Assembly: GCF_008824185.1 (NCBI RefSeq)
Contig: NZ_CP044423.1
Location: forward strand, 695,501-759,500
DNA length: 64,000 nt
Origin: Paracoccus pantotrophus
GTDB taxonomy: Bacteria; Pseudomonadota; Alphaproteobacteria; Rhodobacterales; Rhodobacteraceae
Direction: 5' to 3'
In this document: positions 1-7,776 of the stretch, piece by piece
Position numbering within the stretch: the stretch's first letter is position 1
Layout: every line of letters starts with the position of its first letter
The notes under the pieces: generated by a model
Told to the model about the DNA's origin: nothing
The model's database searches: none
The model's input: the letters and a program-made list of their open reading frames with translations, nothing else
Program-made: the position numbers and the translations under genes

Positions 1-2
1 CG

Positions 3-908
3 ACCCGGCCGACGGTGGGCTACAGCCCGATGAATCCCGGCATGCGCCTGCCCGATGGCGCGGTGCCGGCGGTCTCGACCAGCTACGACCGCAGCTATAG
101 CGGCTTCACCCCGGCGCTGGCCCTGTCCTGGACCCCGGCCGAGGGGCAGTTTGCCTGGATTTCGCTGGCGCGCGGCTTCGAGCCGCCGACCCATGACGAC
201 CTGCTGGGGACGGTTGGCGGCACGCCGAACAGCGGGCCGGGCCGGCCGAACCCTGCCGATCCCGCGGCGCCTGCGGCCATGTTCGCGACGCCGGACCTGG
301 AGGCGCAGACCTCGACCACGCTGGAGCTGGGCTGGCGCGGGACATGGCAGCGCCTGTCCTGGGACGCGACCCTCTATCACGCGCGGCTGAAGAACGAACT
401 GCTGTCGCTGCGCGACGTGACCGGCGCCACGCTGGCCTCGGTCAATGCCGGGCGGACCCGGCACAGCGGGGCCGAGCTTGGCCTGTCGGGCGAGCTGACG
501 GAAACGCTGGCGGCGCGGCTGGCCTGGACCTGGCAGGATTTCCGCTTCGACGACGATCCCCTGCGCGGCGACAACCGCATCGCCGGCGCGCCGCGCAACG
601 TCATCTCGCTGGTGCTGGACTGGCGCCCGGTCGAACGGCTGGTGCTGACCGGCAAGCTGCATTGGGTGCCGGGCCGGACGCCGGTGGACAACATGAACAC
701 GGTCTTCAACGATTCCTATGCGCTGCTGGACCTGGGGGCCGAATATGCGCTGACGCCGAACGCCGCGGTCCATGTCCAAGTCACCAACCTGACCGACGAA
801 CGCTATGCCGCCTCGACGCTGGTCGTGGATCAGGCCATGGCCGGACAGGCGGCCTTCATCCCCGGCGAGGGACGCGCCTTCTACCTGGGCACGCGGCTGC
901 GGTTCTGA
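3..908 (+). CDS. TonB-dependent outer-membrane receptor, C-terminal part
   Basis: This is the last 301 codons of an outer-membrane beta-barrel receptor; the plug domain and start lie before the window. What is visible is a run of alternating hydrophobic/polar strands, a FEPPTHDDLL segment and a PDLEAQTSTTLELGWRG segment of the kind found in TonB-dependent siderophore or metal-complex receptors, a C-terminal GAEYALTPNAAVHVQVTNL block, and a final LGTRLRF ending in the terminal phenylalanine that the BAM machinery recognises. The family imports iron, copper, cobalamin or other complexes using TonB energy. The substrate cannot be read from the barrel end. It is followed by an Rrf2 regulator on the same strand and may be the outer-membrane partner of the ABC importer at 2.5-5.0 kb; that link is an inference from position. 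Confidence 0.85.
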   Translation, partial: TRPTVGYSPMNPGMRLPDGAVPAVSTSYDRSYSGFTPALALSWTPAEGQFAWISLARGFEPPTHDDLLGTVGGTPNSGPGRPNPADPAAPAAMFATPDLEAQTSTTLELGWRGTWQRLSWDATLYHARLKNELLSLRDVTGATLASVNAGRTRHSGAELGLSGELTETLAARLAWTWQDFRFDDDPLRGDNRIAGAPRNVISLVLDWRPVERLVLTGKLHWVPGRTPVDNMNTVFNDSYALLDLGAEYALTPNAAVHVQVTNLTDERYAASTLVVDQAMAGQAAFIPGEGRAFYLGTRLRF

Positions 909-1054
909 CCATGCCCGCCGCCGCCTTCCTTTCCGCGCCGCCGTCCCGCCTGTCCCTGTGCCCCCAGACCGCGCCGCGCCGCGCCCTGGCGGGCGCCATT
1001 GACCGCCTGGCGCGGGCCGTGCTTTTGTGCGGGCGGATCGAGGAAGCCCCCCGC

Positions 1055-1462
1055 ATGCGACTGACCAGCTTTTCGGATTACGCCCTGCGCCTGCTGATCT
1101 ATGCGGCGCGGCATCCCGACCGGCTGATCACCATCGAGGAGGCGGCCTTGGCCTATGACATCTCGCGCAGCCACCTGACCAAGGTGGCGAACGTGCTGAC
1201 GCGGGCGGGGTTCCTGAACTCGGTCCGCGGCCGCTCGGGCGGGCTGGAGCTGGGCCGCAACCCGGCCGCGCTGTCCCTGGGCGAGGTGCTGCGCGTGACC
1301 GAGCCGGACATGGCCGCCGCCGAATGTTTTGGCCCCGAGGAGATCCGCGCCCCGAACCGGCCCGGCGCGCTGGACGCGGCGATCCGCGATGCGCTGGCCG
1401 CCTTCCTGCAGGTGATGGACCACCGCACGCTGGCCGACCTGCTGGCCGAGGAACAGGAGTGA
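1055..1462 (+). CDS. Rrf2-family transcriptional regulator, NsrR-like
   Basis: The 135-residue protein begins MRLTSFSDYALRLLIYAA and has the Rrf2 winged helix (SRSHLTKVANVLTRAGF, then the RGRSGGLELG wing), which closely follows NsrR, the nitric-oxide-sensing [Fe-S] repressor. The open frame extends further upstream, but this ATG is chosen because it matches the family N-terminus and has GAGGAAG upstream. NsrR of Escherichia coli ligates its cluster with Cys91, Cys96 and Cys102. Here Cys91 is present, while the equivalents of the other two appear to be Glu and Arg. It may therefore bind no cluster, or one with unusual ligands. The genes after it (YeaR-like cupin, NnrS) belong to families known to be NO-responsive, which supports a nitrosative-stress role. 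Confidence 0.85.
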   Translation: MRLTSFSDYALRLLIYAARHPDRLITIEEAALAYDISRSHLTKVANVLTRAGFLNSVRGRSGGLELGRNPAALSLGEVLRVTEPDMAAAECFGPEEIRAPNRPGALDAAIRDALAAFLQVMDHRTLADLLAEEQE

Positions 1463-1465
1463 GCC

Positions 1466-2086
1466 ATGGTTTTTCCCGCCTTCTTCGACGATGCGCCGGC
1501 GATCCGGCTCCGCGATCCCCTGGCGGGTTTCCTGGGCTCGGCCGAGGACGGGGTGATGACCTATCGCTATGTCGATGCGGTGCGGCTTTGCGGCCATTCC
1601 TGCCCGGTGGTCGCCGGGGCCTGGCTGATGGTGCTGGCCGGGCTGGAATGGCTTTACGGCGACGACCTGCCCGAGCGCGGCGGCATCGAGGTGCATATGC
1701 GCGAGGGCGTCGGGCAGGGCACGACCGGCGTTGTCGCCTCGGTCGCGACGCTGGTCACGGGTGCCGCGGCCGAGGGCGGCTTTCACGGCATCGGCGCGGG
1801 GCAGCTGTTCGCGCGCCGCGGGCTCTTGCGCTTCGAGGCGCCGATCGACGGGGTCATGGCGCTGCGCCGGCGCGACAATGGCGATGGGGTGGTGGTGGAC
1901 ATCGACACCGGCCATGTGCCGCATGATCCCGCCATGGCCGGGCTGATGCCGCGCGCGGTCGCGGGGCGGGCCGATCCGGCCGAACTGGCCCGCTTCGCGG
2001 CGCTGTTCCAGGACCGGGTGCGGCGGATGCTGGCGGCGGCCGACGACCCCAAGCTGATCCATCTCTACGACTGGCCCGCGTCATGA
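1466..2086 (+). CDS. FmdE-like metal-binding protein (function unknown)
   Basis: This 206-residue soluble protein has no signal peptide. Residues 42-47 read CGHSCP, in the setting DAVRLCGHSCPVVAGAW, which resembles the GHxCPG metal-site motif of the FmdE family (formylmethanofuran dehydrogenase subunit E-like proteins that bind Zn or Fe). The rest is alpha/beta with a Gly/Ala-rich GVVASVATLVTGAAAEGG stretch. It starts 3 nt after the Rrf2 stop and its end overlaps the next gene by 4 nt, so it is almost certainly co-transcribed. The FmdE assignment rests mainly on the motif; it could instead be a separate family specific to these NnrS clusters. No enzymatic role can be claimed. Confidence 0.6.
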   Translation: MVFPAFFDDAPAIRLRDPLAGFLGSAEDGVMTYRYVDAVRLCGHSCPVVAGAWLMVLAGLEWLYGDDLPERGGIEVHMREGVGQGTTGVVASVATLVTGAAAEGGFHGIGAGQLFARRGLLRFEAPIDGVMALRRRDNGDGVVVDIDTGHVPHDPAMAGLMPRAVAGRADPAELARFAALFQDRVRRMLAAADDPKLIHLYDWPAS

Positions 2087-2388
2087 GCCGCCCGGCCTGG
2101 CCCGGTGACGCCGCGCCCTATCGGCGCACGCCGGAATTCACCGAAACCACCGTGCCCAAGGGCCTGTTGCGTGCCCATGCGACCCGGCCCGGCACCTGGG
2201 CGCGGCTGCATGTGCTGGAGGGCCGGCTGGTCTTTCGCGACCTGGTCGGCGGCACCGAGATGCTGCTGGGGCCGGGCATCCATCCGCTGATCCATCCCGA
2301 GCGGCTGCACGAGGTCGCGGCCGCGGGCCCGGTGCGGTTTTTCGTCGAGTTCTGCGCCCGGCCGGGGGATTGCCCGGCGCCGACCTGA
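2083..2388 (+). CDS. DUF1971 / YeaR-type small cupin protein
   Basis: The protein has 101 residues and begins MSRPAWPGDAAPYRRTPEF, with the motifs TVPKGLLRAHATRPGTWARLHVLEGRL and HPERLHEVA. This is the pattern of DUF1971, the single-domain cupin family of E. coli YeaR and the N-terminal part of some TehB proteins. YeaR is known to be induced by nitrate/nitric oxide and repressed by NsrR, so its place three genes into an NsrR-like cluster fits. The start codon overlaps the stop of the preceding gene (ATGA). The biochemical activity of the family is not established; a small-ligand or metal-binding cupin role is likely. It is followed by about 105 nt without a gene before the ABC importer. Confidence 0.8.
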   Translation: MSRPAWPGDAAPYRRTPEFTETTVPKGLLRAHATRPGTWARLHVLEGRLVFRDLVGGTEMLLGPGIHPLIHPERLHEVAAAGPVRFFVEFCARPGDCPAPT

Positions 2389-2493
2389 TCTAAGTCAAGG
2401 CAGCCCGATCCCGGCCGCCTATGCTATCGCCAATCCCGCGCCAGCCCTCCGCCAGCGATCCCCGTTCATCTTGCGCCTGCCAGGAGGGCAGAC

Positions 2494-3489
2494 ATGTCCC
2501 CAATCCCTCGCCATCCCTCGCGCCGCGCCCTGCTTGCCGGGGCGGGCGCGCTTGCCGCCGCGCTGGCGGCGCCCGCCGTCCTGCGCGCAGCACCCCTGGC
2601 GCGCCTGGCGCTGTTCGGCCCGCCCGCCGGGCCCAGCATCACCCTGGCCCATGCCGTCGCCAGCGGCGCGCTGAAGGATCTGTCGGCCGAGGTATCGCTG
2701 ACCGTATGGCGCAGCCCGGACGAGTTGCGCGCCGGCCTGACCTCGGGGACCATCGACCTGTCGGTGGTGCCGGTGCAGGTCGCGGCGAACCTTTACAACC
2801 GCGGCATGGGGCTGCGGCTGGTCAACACCATGACCGACGGGCTGCTGTTCATCGTGGCGCAATCCGGCGCGGTCGCGGATCTGGCCGGGCTGGAGGGCAG
2901 GCGCCTGGCCGTGCCCTTTGTCAACGACACGCCCGATTTCGTGTTGCGCGCGCTGCTGGCGCGGCAGGGCATCGCCGATAAGGTGGACCTGCTGCCCGTC
3001 GGCAGCCCCATCGAGGCGGCGCAGATGCTGCTGGCCGGCCAGATCGAGGCGGCGCTGCTCAGCGAGCCGGCCTCCAGCGTCGCGATCATGCGCGGCCGGG
3101 CGGCGGGCAAGGCTTTCGCGCGGGTGATCGACCTGCAAGAGGAATGGGGCAGGCAGGGCGATGTCGGCCCGCTGCTGCCGCAGGCCGGGCTGGCCGCGAC
3201 CGATGCTTTCATGGCCGGCGGCGCCGAGTTGCTGGCGCCGTTGCAGGCCGCGCTGGCGCGGGCCAATGCCGAGGTGCTGGCCGATCCGGTGCAGGCCGCG
3301 ACCGAAGCCGCCGGTGCCCTGGACATGCCCGCCCCGATCCTGGCGCTGTCGGTGCCGCATTCCCGGCTGGCCGTGCGCCCGGCCGGCGAGGCGCGCCCGG
3401 CCATCGAGGCGATCCTGTCGCTGATGGCGGAAACCGATGCCGCGATCATCGGCGGCAAGCTGCCCGACGACGGGTTCTATCTGCTGTGA
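2494..3489 (+). CDS. ABC transporter substrate-binding protein, NMT1/TauA type
   Basis: The 331-residue protein carries a twin-arginine-like export signal (HPSRRALLAGAGALAAALAA, residues 6-25), so it is probably periplasmic. After it comes a periplasmic-binding fold of the nitrate/sulfonate/thiamine-precursor (NMT1/SsuA/TauA) class, with LTSGTIDLSVVPVQVAANL, GRRLAVPFVNDTPDFVLRALL and LLAGQIEAALLSEPASS segments. An AGGAGG ribosome-binding site precedes the ATG. The permease GTG start overlaps its stop, so the two are translationally coupled. The substrate is unknown: family members bind sulfonates, nitrate, bicarbonate or HMP-type pyrimidines. Position beside NnrS and an NsrR-like regulator suggests a compound needed during denitrification or nitrosative stress. 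Confidence 0.85.
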   Translation: MSPIPRHPSRRALLAGAGALAAALAAPAVLRAAPLARLALFGPPAGPSITLAHAVASGALKDLSAEVSLTVWRSPDELRAGLTSGTIDLSVVPVQVAANLYNRGMGLRLVNTMTDGLLFIVAQSGAVADLAGLEGRRLAVPFVNDTPDFVLRALLARQGIADKVDLLPVGSPIEAAQMLLAGQIEAALLSEPASSVAIMRGRAAGKAFARVIDLQEEWGRQGDVGPLLPQAGLAATDAFMAGGAELLAPLQAALARANAEVLADPVQAATEAAGALDMPAPILALSVPHSRLAVRPAGEARPAIEAILSLMAETDAAIIGGKLPDDGFYLL

Positions 3490-4304
3490 GCCTGCTTTCG
3501 GCCTGTCTGGACCGGCTGGCGCGGCTGGGCCGGTTCCTGTGGTCGGCCTGGGCCGGGCTGGCGGGCCTGGCGCTGATCGGCGCGCTGTGGCAGGCCGGGC
3601 ACGAGGCCTATGGCGATTTCATCCTGACCGCGCCGCTGGACACGCTGGCCGCCGCGGCGCGGCTGTTGCGCGAGGGCAGGGCGCAGGAACTGCTGGCCCT
3701 GACCACCGCCCGCGCGCTGGCCGGTTTCGGGCTTTGCGCGCTGATCGGCACGCTTTTCGGGGTGGTGGCGGGCTATTCCCCGGCTACGCTGCGGCTGTCG
3801 CGGCCGATCCTGACCCTGCTTCTGGGCGTGCCGCCGATCGCCTGGATCGTGCTGGCGATGATCTGGTTCGGTCCCTCCGACCTGACCGTGGCGGTGACGA
3901 TCCTGATCTCGGCGACGCCGGTGGTCTTCGTCGGCGCGGTCGAGGGCGTGGTGACGCGCGACCGCGGCCTGGACGACATGGCGCGGGTCTTTGGCGCCGG
4001 CCCGCTGCGGCGCTTCCTGTTCGTCTCGGCCCGGCAGATTTCGGCGCAGCTGTTCCCGGCGCTGATCCTGGCGCTCGGCTCGGCCTTCAAGGTCGCGATC
4101 ATGGCCGAGTTGCTGGCCAATGCCGGCGGCATCGGCGGCGCGCTGGCGCGGGCGCGGGCCATGCTGGACATCGCCGAGGCGCTGGCCTGGGTCAGCCTGG
4201 CCGTCGCCGCGCTGATCGCGGTCGAATATGTGCTGATCCGCCCGGTCCGGGCCGAGCTGGAACGCTGGCGCGAGGCGGCCGCGCCCTGGGGCGTCAAGCG
4301 ATGA
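3486..4304 (+). CDS. ABC transporter permease (SsuC/TauC-like)
   Basis: This is an integral membrane subunit of 272 residues from a GTG start that overlaps the stop of the binding-protein gene. It has about six hydrophobic segments and the cytoplasmic EAA-type loop (GLDDMARVFGAGPLRRFLFV), followed by an LFPALILALGSAFKVAIMAELLAN segment that is typical of SsuC/TauC/NrtB permeases. It forms the channel for the substrate delivered by the upstream binding protein and is powered by the ATPase encoded next. The stop overlaps the ATPase start (ATGA). No truncation is visible; the length is normal for the family. Confidence 0.87.
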   Translation: MSLLSACLDRLARLGRFLWSAWAGLAGLALIGALWQAGHEAYGDFILTAPLDTLAAAARLLREGRAQELLALTTARALAGFGLCALIGTLFGVVAGYSPATLRLSRPILTLLLGVPPIAWIVLAMIWFGPSDLTVAVTILISATPVVFVGAVEGVVTRDRGLDDMARVFGAGPLRRFLFVSARQISAQLFPALILALGSAFKVAIMAELLANAGGIGGALARARAMLDIAEALAWVSLAVAALIAVEYVLIRPVRAELERWREAAAPWGVKR

Positions 4305-5050
4305 GCCTGCTGGAACTGAACCGCATCGGCCATGCCTTTTTCGGCCGCACCGTGCTGGAGGGCATCACGCTGGGCGTTGCCCGGCAAGAGATCGTGGCGC
4401 TGGTCGGGCCGTCGGGCTCGGGCAAGTCCACGCTTGCGCATATCGCCGCCGGGCTGGTCGAGCCGCGCGAGGGGCGCATCGCGCGCAACTACCTGCGCCA
4501 CGCGATGATCTTCCAGGAGCCGCGGCTGATGCCCTGGGCGACGGCGGCCGGCAATATCGGCTTTCCGTTGCGCCTGTCGCGCGCGCCGCGCCGGATGCGG
4601 CGGCAGATGATCGCCGATGCTGCCCTGCGCGCCGGCCTGCTGCCCGAGGATCTGGGGAAATACCCGTCCGAGCTTTCGGGCGGCATGCGCCAGCGCGCCG
4701 CCATCGCCCGCGCCCTGGTGACGGACCCGGATTTCATCTATTTCGACGAGCCCTTCACCGCGCTGGACGTGGCGCTGAAGCGGCGGATGCAGGATCTGGT
4801 GATCGAGGCCGCCGCCTCGGCGCGCTTTGCCGCGCTGTTCATCACCCACGACCTGCTCGAGGCGATCCGCATCAGCCACCGCATCCTGGTGCTGGACGCG
4901 GGCGGGCGCGGCATCGCGGGCGAGCGCCTGCCGCCCGGCAGTCCCGGAACCCGCGACGAGGCGGCGATCTTTGCCCTGCGCCAGCATTACCTGACCGCCG
5001 ACCCGCTGTTTGCGCATATCCACGACATAGACGAACGGCTGCGCCCATGA
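4301..5050 (+). CDS. ABC transporter ATPase (SsuB/TauB-like)
   Basis: The 249-residue nucleotide-binding subunit has Walker A GPSGSGKST (about residues 35-43), a Q-loop FQEPRLMPW, the signature LSGGMRQRAA, Walker B FIYFDEP and an H-loop FITHD. This is the full set of ATPase motifs, with the SGGMRQR form common in the nitrate/sulfonate/taurine group. It energises the permease at 3486-4304. It starts within the permease stop and overlaps the NnrS start by 4 nt, so importer and NnrS are parts of one transcript. The C-terminus carries an extra segment of about 40 residues after the H-loop region, with unclear use. Confidence 0.88.
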   Translation: MSLLELNRIGHAFFGRTVLEGITLGVARQEIVALVGPSGSGKSTLAHIAAGLVEPREGRIARNYLRHAMIFQEPRLMPWATAAGNIGFPLRLSRAPRRMRRQMIADAALRAGLLPEDLGKYPSELSGGMRQRAAIARALVTDPDFIYFDEPFTALDVALKRRMQDLVIEAAASARFAALFITHDLLEAIRISHRILVLDAGGRGIAGERLPPGSPGTRDEAAIFALRQHYLTADPLFAHIHDIDERLRP

Positions 5051-6216
5051 AGCCCTCTTTGCATCGCGTGCTGGCCGACGAAGGCTTCCGGCTGTTCTTT
5101 CCGCTTGCGGCGCTGCATGCGGCGCTGTGGCCGCTGCTCTGGGTGGCGCTCTGGTCCTTCGACCTGCCCTTTGCGCGGCAGATCCCGCCCGGGATCTGGC
5201 ATGCGAACGAGATGATCTTTGGCGCCTGGGGCGCTGCGCTGCTGGGCTTTCTGACCACCGCCGCGCCGGAATGGACCGACACGCCGCGCCTGCGCGGGCG
5301 GCCGCTTTGGGTGCTGGCGGGGCTTTGGGGCCTGGCGCGGATCGCCGGGCTCCTGGGGGCGGATGCGTTGATCCTGCCGGCGACGGCGGCGGAGCTGGCC
5401 TGGCTGGTGCTGCTGCTGGCCTATTTCCTGAAAGTCTCGCTGGAGCAGCGCAGCACCCGGCTGCTCAGCTTTGCCGGCTGGCTTTTCGCTCTGACGCTGG
5501 CCGGGCTGATGGCGCGCATGGCCATGCTGGCGGGGCAGGCGGAACCGGCGGCGGAATGGCTGCGCATCGCGGGGCTGGTGTTTCTGGGGCTGCTTTCCCT
5601 GGCGCTGGCGCGCATCACCGTGCCGGTGACGAATATCGTGCTGGATCCCAGCGAAAGCACCTCGCCCTTCCGGCCGCATCCGGGGCGGCTGAACCTGTCG
5701 GCCGGGCTGGTGGCGCTGGCGCTGATCGGGCAGGTCGCGGGCCTGTCGCCGGCGGTTGCGGGCTTTCTTTGGATCGCTGCCGGCGCCGCCTTCATGGACC
5801 GGATGGCCGAGGGCTTTGTCGGTCCCGAGGCGTTTCGCGCCGAGATCATGGTGTTGATGGCGGCGGCGGGATTTTCCGGGGCGGGTCTGCTGGGGCTGGG
5901 CGCCGCAGCCCTGGGCGCACCCTGGGCCGAGGCCGGGCCGTTGCACCTGGCGCTGATGGGGGGCTTGGGCCTGGGCGTGCTGGCGGTGCTGGCGATCGCC
6001 GGGCGGTTCCATACCAGGCAGGGGCTGGGCCTGAACTGGCAGACCCGCGCGGCCTTCGTGCTGGCCGGCGCGGCGGTATTGCTGCGCGCCCTGCCCGAGA
6101 TGGGACTGATGCCCTGGCCGCCCGGCCCGCTGCATCTGCTCGCGGCGCTGTTCTGGGCGGCGGCCTTCCTGCTGTGGCTGGCCGATTACTGGCCGGCGAT
6201 ACGCCGCCTGCCCTAA
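5047..6216 (+). CDS. nnrS: NnrS family heme/copper membrane protein
   Basis: The protein has 389 residues with roughly twelve hydrophobic helices. It opens MKPSLHRVLADEGFRLFFPLAALHA and contains WHANEMIFGAWGAALLGFLTTA and LARITVPVTNIVLDP, all recognisable NnrS landmarks including conserved His and Asn. NnrS is a membrane protein reported to bind heme and copper in Rhodobacter sphaeroides and to help cells tolerate nitric oxide; it is usually controlled by NO regulators (NnrR/DNR/NsrR). Here it is the last gene of the run led by the NsrR-like regulator and is translationally coupled to the ABC ATPase, which is an unusual partner. It ends about 20 nt before a convergent azoreductase gene. Confidence 0.87.
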   Translation: MKPSLHRVLADEGFRLFFPLAALHAALWPLLWVALWSFDLPFARQIPPGIWHANEMIFGAWGAALLGFLTTAAPEWTDTPRLRGRPLWVLAGLWGLARIAGLLGADALILPATAAELAWLVLLLAYFLKVSLEQRSTRLLSFAGWLFALTLAGLMARMAMLAGQAEPAAEWLRIAGLVFLGLLSLALARITVPVTNIVLDPSESTSPFRPHPGRLNLSAGLVALALIGQVAGLSPAVAGFLWIAAGAAFMDRMAEGFVGPEAFRAEIMVLMAAAGFSGAGLLGLGAAALGAPWAEAGPLHLALMGGLGLGVLAVLAIAGRFHTRQGLGLNWQTRAAFVLAGAAVLLRALPEMGLMPWPPGPLHLLAALFWAAAFLLWLADYWPAIRRLP

Positions 6217-6235
6217 GGGGCGGGCGGCGCAGCCT

Positions 6236-6784
6236 TCAGGCGGCAAGCATCCGAGTCTGGCCAAGCGCCTGGTCAATGGCAGCCTGGCGCTGATCGGGGC
6301 CGATGCTGACGCCATCAGCCATCACGAATTCGGCCTCGATGCCGATGAAGGCAAAGACCGAGCGCAGGTAGCTTTCCAGATGCTCCAGCGCCACCCGCGC
6401 GTCGTCGCTGTAAAAGCCGCCACGCGCCAGGGCGACGATCACCCGCTTGCCGCCGGCCAGCCCCTCCGGCCCCTCGGCGGTATAGCGGAAGGTCTTGCCG
6501 GCCACGACGATGCGGTCGATCCAGGCCTTGAGCTGGCTCGGCAGGGTGAAGTTGTACATCGGCGCCCCGATCACCACCGTCTCGGCGGCCAGGAACTCGT
6601 CCAGGACCGATGTGTCGGCCAGCGCATCCAGCGTCAGATGCGGCAGCGGCGCGACGGCAAGGTCGCGGCGGATGACGGGGGTGCCGGGCCGGGCCTCGGC
6701 GAGCCGGTCGATGATCGCCTGGCTGACGATGCGGCTGACGCTGTTGTCGCCGGTGATGCTGCTGTCGATATGCAGGATGGTCAC
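6236..6784 (-). CDS. azoR: FMN-dependent NADH azoreductase
   Basis: The 182-residue flavodoxin-fold protein starts at a GTG preceded by AGGAGG at a good distance. The N-terminus MTILHIDSSITGDNSVSR matches the phosphate-binding region of AzoR, and the APMYNFTLPSQLKAWIDRI and ALARGGFY motifs line the FMN site. The family reduces quinones and azo compounds by two-electron transfer from NAD(P)H and protects against thiol-reactive quinones. It is divergent from an HxlR-type regulator across about 135 nt, the same arrangement of families as the quinone-sensing YodB/azoreductase pairing in Bacillus. Regulation by that neighbour is likely but inferred. Confidence 0.9.
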   Translation of the reverse strand: MTILHIDSSITGDNSVSRIVSQAIIDRLAEARPGTPVIRRDLAVAPLPHLTLDALADTSVLDEFLAAETVVIGAPMYNFTLPSQLKAWIDRIVVAGKTFRYTAEGPEGLAGGKRVIVALARGGFYSDDARVALEHLESYLRSVFAFIGIEAEFVMADGVSIGPDQRQAAIDQALGQTRMLAA

Positions 6785-6797
6785 TCTTGCCTCCTAG

Positions 6798-6812
6798 GTA
6801 TGGAATTTATAC
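6798..6812. promoter_or_regulatory. Candidate HxlR operator palindrome
   Basis: GTAT-7 nt-ATAC lies in the AT-rich gap between the divergent azoreductase and HxlR genes, 14 nt upstream of the azoreductase start. HxlR regulators bind short inverted repeats of this kind next to their targets. The assignment is by symmetry and position only. Confidence 0.35.
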
Positions 6813-6919
6813 TGAGGCTGCTTAGATAACCATCGGCAAGACCCCCGCAAGAAGGCACAATCCTGTGCCGCAGTTACATGGCTGTGACCCGGTCACGGCC
6901 AGGAACCCGGAGAAACCAG

Positions 6920-7312
6920 ATGCATGACCCCAACAGTTTCGGCTGCCGCGCCTTTGCCGCCGTCCTGCAGCGGATCGGCGACAAATGGAGCCTGCTGATC
7001 GTTTCGGTCCTGGCCGAGGGGCCCAGGCGGTTCAGCGAATTGCGCCGCGAGATCCCCAGCATTTCCCAGCGCATGCTGACGCTGACCCTGCGCGGGCTGG
7101 AGCGCGACGGGCTGGTGTCGCGCACGGTGACGCCCAGCATTCCGCCGCGCGTGGATTACGAATTGACCGAGCTTGGCCGCTCGCTGCGCAAGCCGGTCTG
7201 CGCGCTGGCGGAATGGGCGATGGCGAATATCGGCGCGATCCATGATGCCCAGGCCCGTTTCGACCGGGCGAGCGAAAGGGCGCTACGGCCAGGTCTCACA
7301 ACCAATAGATGA
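6920..7312 (+). CDS. HxlR-family redox-type transcriptional regulator
   Basis: A 130-residue winged-helix regulator is read from the second in-frame ATG, which has GGAG 7 nt upstream; the earlier ATG at 6878 has no site. It contains IGDKWSLLIVSVLAEGPRRFSELRREIPSISQRMLTLTLRGLERDGLV, the diagnostic HxlR HTH. Cys9 (FGCRAF) sits where YodB/HypR-type members carry their redox-sensing cysteine. Divergent from azoR, it is a good candidate repressor of that gene. The last 15 or so residues (…ERALRPGLTTNR) run into the IS5-type remnant, whose own stop codon (reverse strand) is inside this frame. The native C-terminus may therefore have been replaced by insertion-sequence DNA; the HTH core is intact. 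Confidence 0.85.
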   Translation: MHDPNSFGCRAFAAVLQRIGDKWSLLIVSVLAEGPRRFSELRREIPSISQRMLTLTLRGLERDGLVSRTVTPSIPPRVDYELTELGRSLRKPVCALAEWAMANIGAIHDAQARFDRASERALRPGLTTNR

Positions 7313-7776
7313 CGGTCGCGGCGAGGGCGCAGGCCGAGAGAAACAGGATGGGGCGGCGATCGTAGCGGGTTGCGATCCGACGCCAGTCCTTGAGACGTGC
7401 GAAGATGTTTTCGATCCGGCGGCGCAGGCGATAGAGGCTGGCGTCGTGCGGGATCGGGGCTTTCCGGCCGATGCGGGAGGGGATGCATGGCGCAATGCCT
7501 CTTTCGATCAGGGCATTGCGAAACCAGCCGGCATCGTAGCCGCGGTCTGCGAGCAGCGCCCCGGCCTGCAGGATCTGCGAGAGCGGCGCCCTTGCGCCGA
7601 TGTAGCCGGAGGCCTGGCCAGCCGACAGAAGCATCCGGATCGGGCGCCCCCTGGCATCGGCCAGGACGCGCAGCTTCGAAGCTCAGCCCGCCCCTGGTGC
7701 ACCCGATCAGCCGTCCGTGCCCCCCTTTGAACTGCAGGGCCCGACCGCCCGGGAACTGCGAAAGCGTGCCGGGATG
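7296..7776 (-). pseudogene. Remnant of an IS5-family (IS427-like) transposase
   Basis: On the reverse strand the frame ending at 7296 encodes LLADRGYDAGWFRNALIERG, IPSRIGRKAPIP, RRRIENIFARLKDWRRIATR and ATVIYWL. This is the C-terminal half of an IS427-type DDE transposase including the final catalytic Glu (RIEN). Upstream the reading continues only after a frame change around 7672-7684 (an extra base in the GLSSKL region), with TLSQFPGGRALQFKGGHGRLIG just before it. Everything N-terminal to that point, including the first catalytic Asp, is missing. It is therefore a truncated and frameshifted remnant. It abuts the 3' end of the HxlR gene. Confidence 0.85.

Noticed and set aside
910..1054. Longer N-terminal extension of the Rrf2 regulator
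   Set aside because: The extra residues are Ala/Arg/Pro-rich without homology, and the family N-terminus starts exactly at the ATG at 1055 with a suitable ribosome-binding site.
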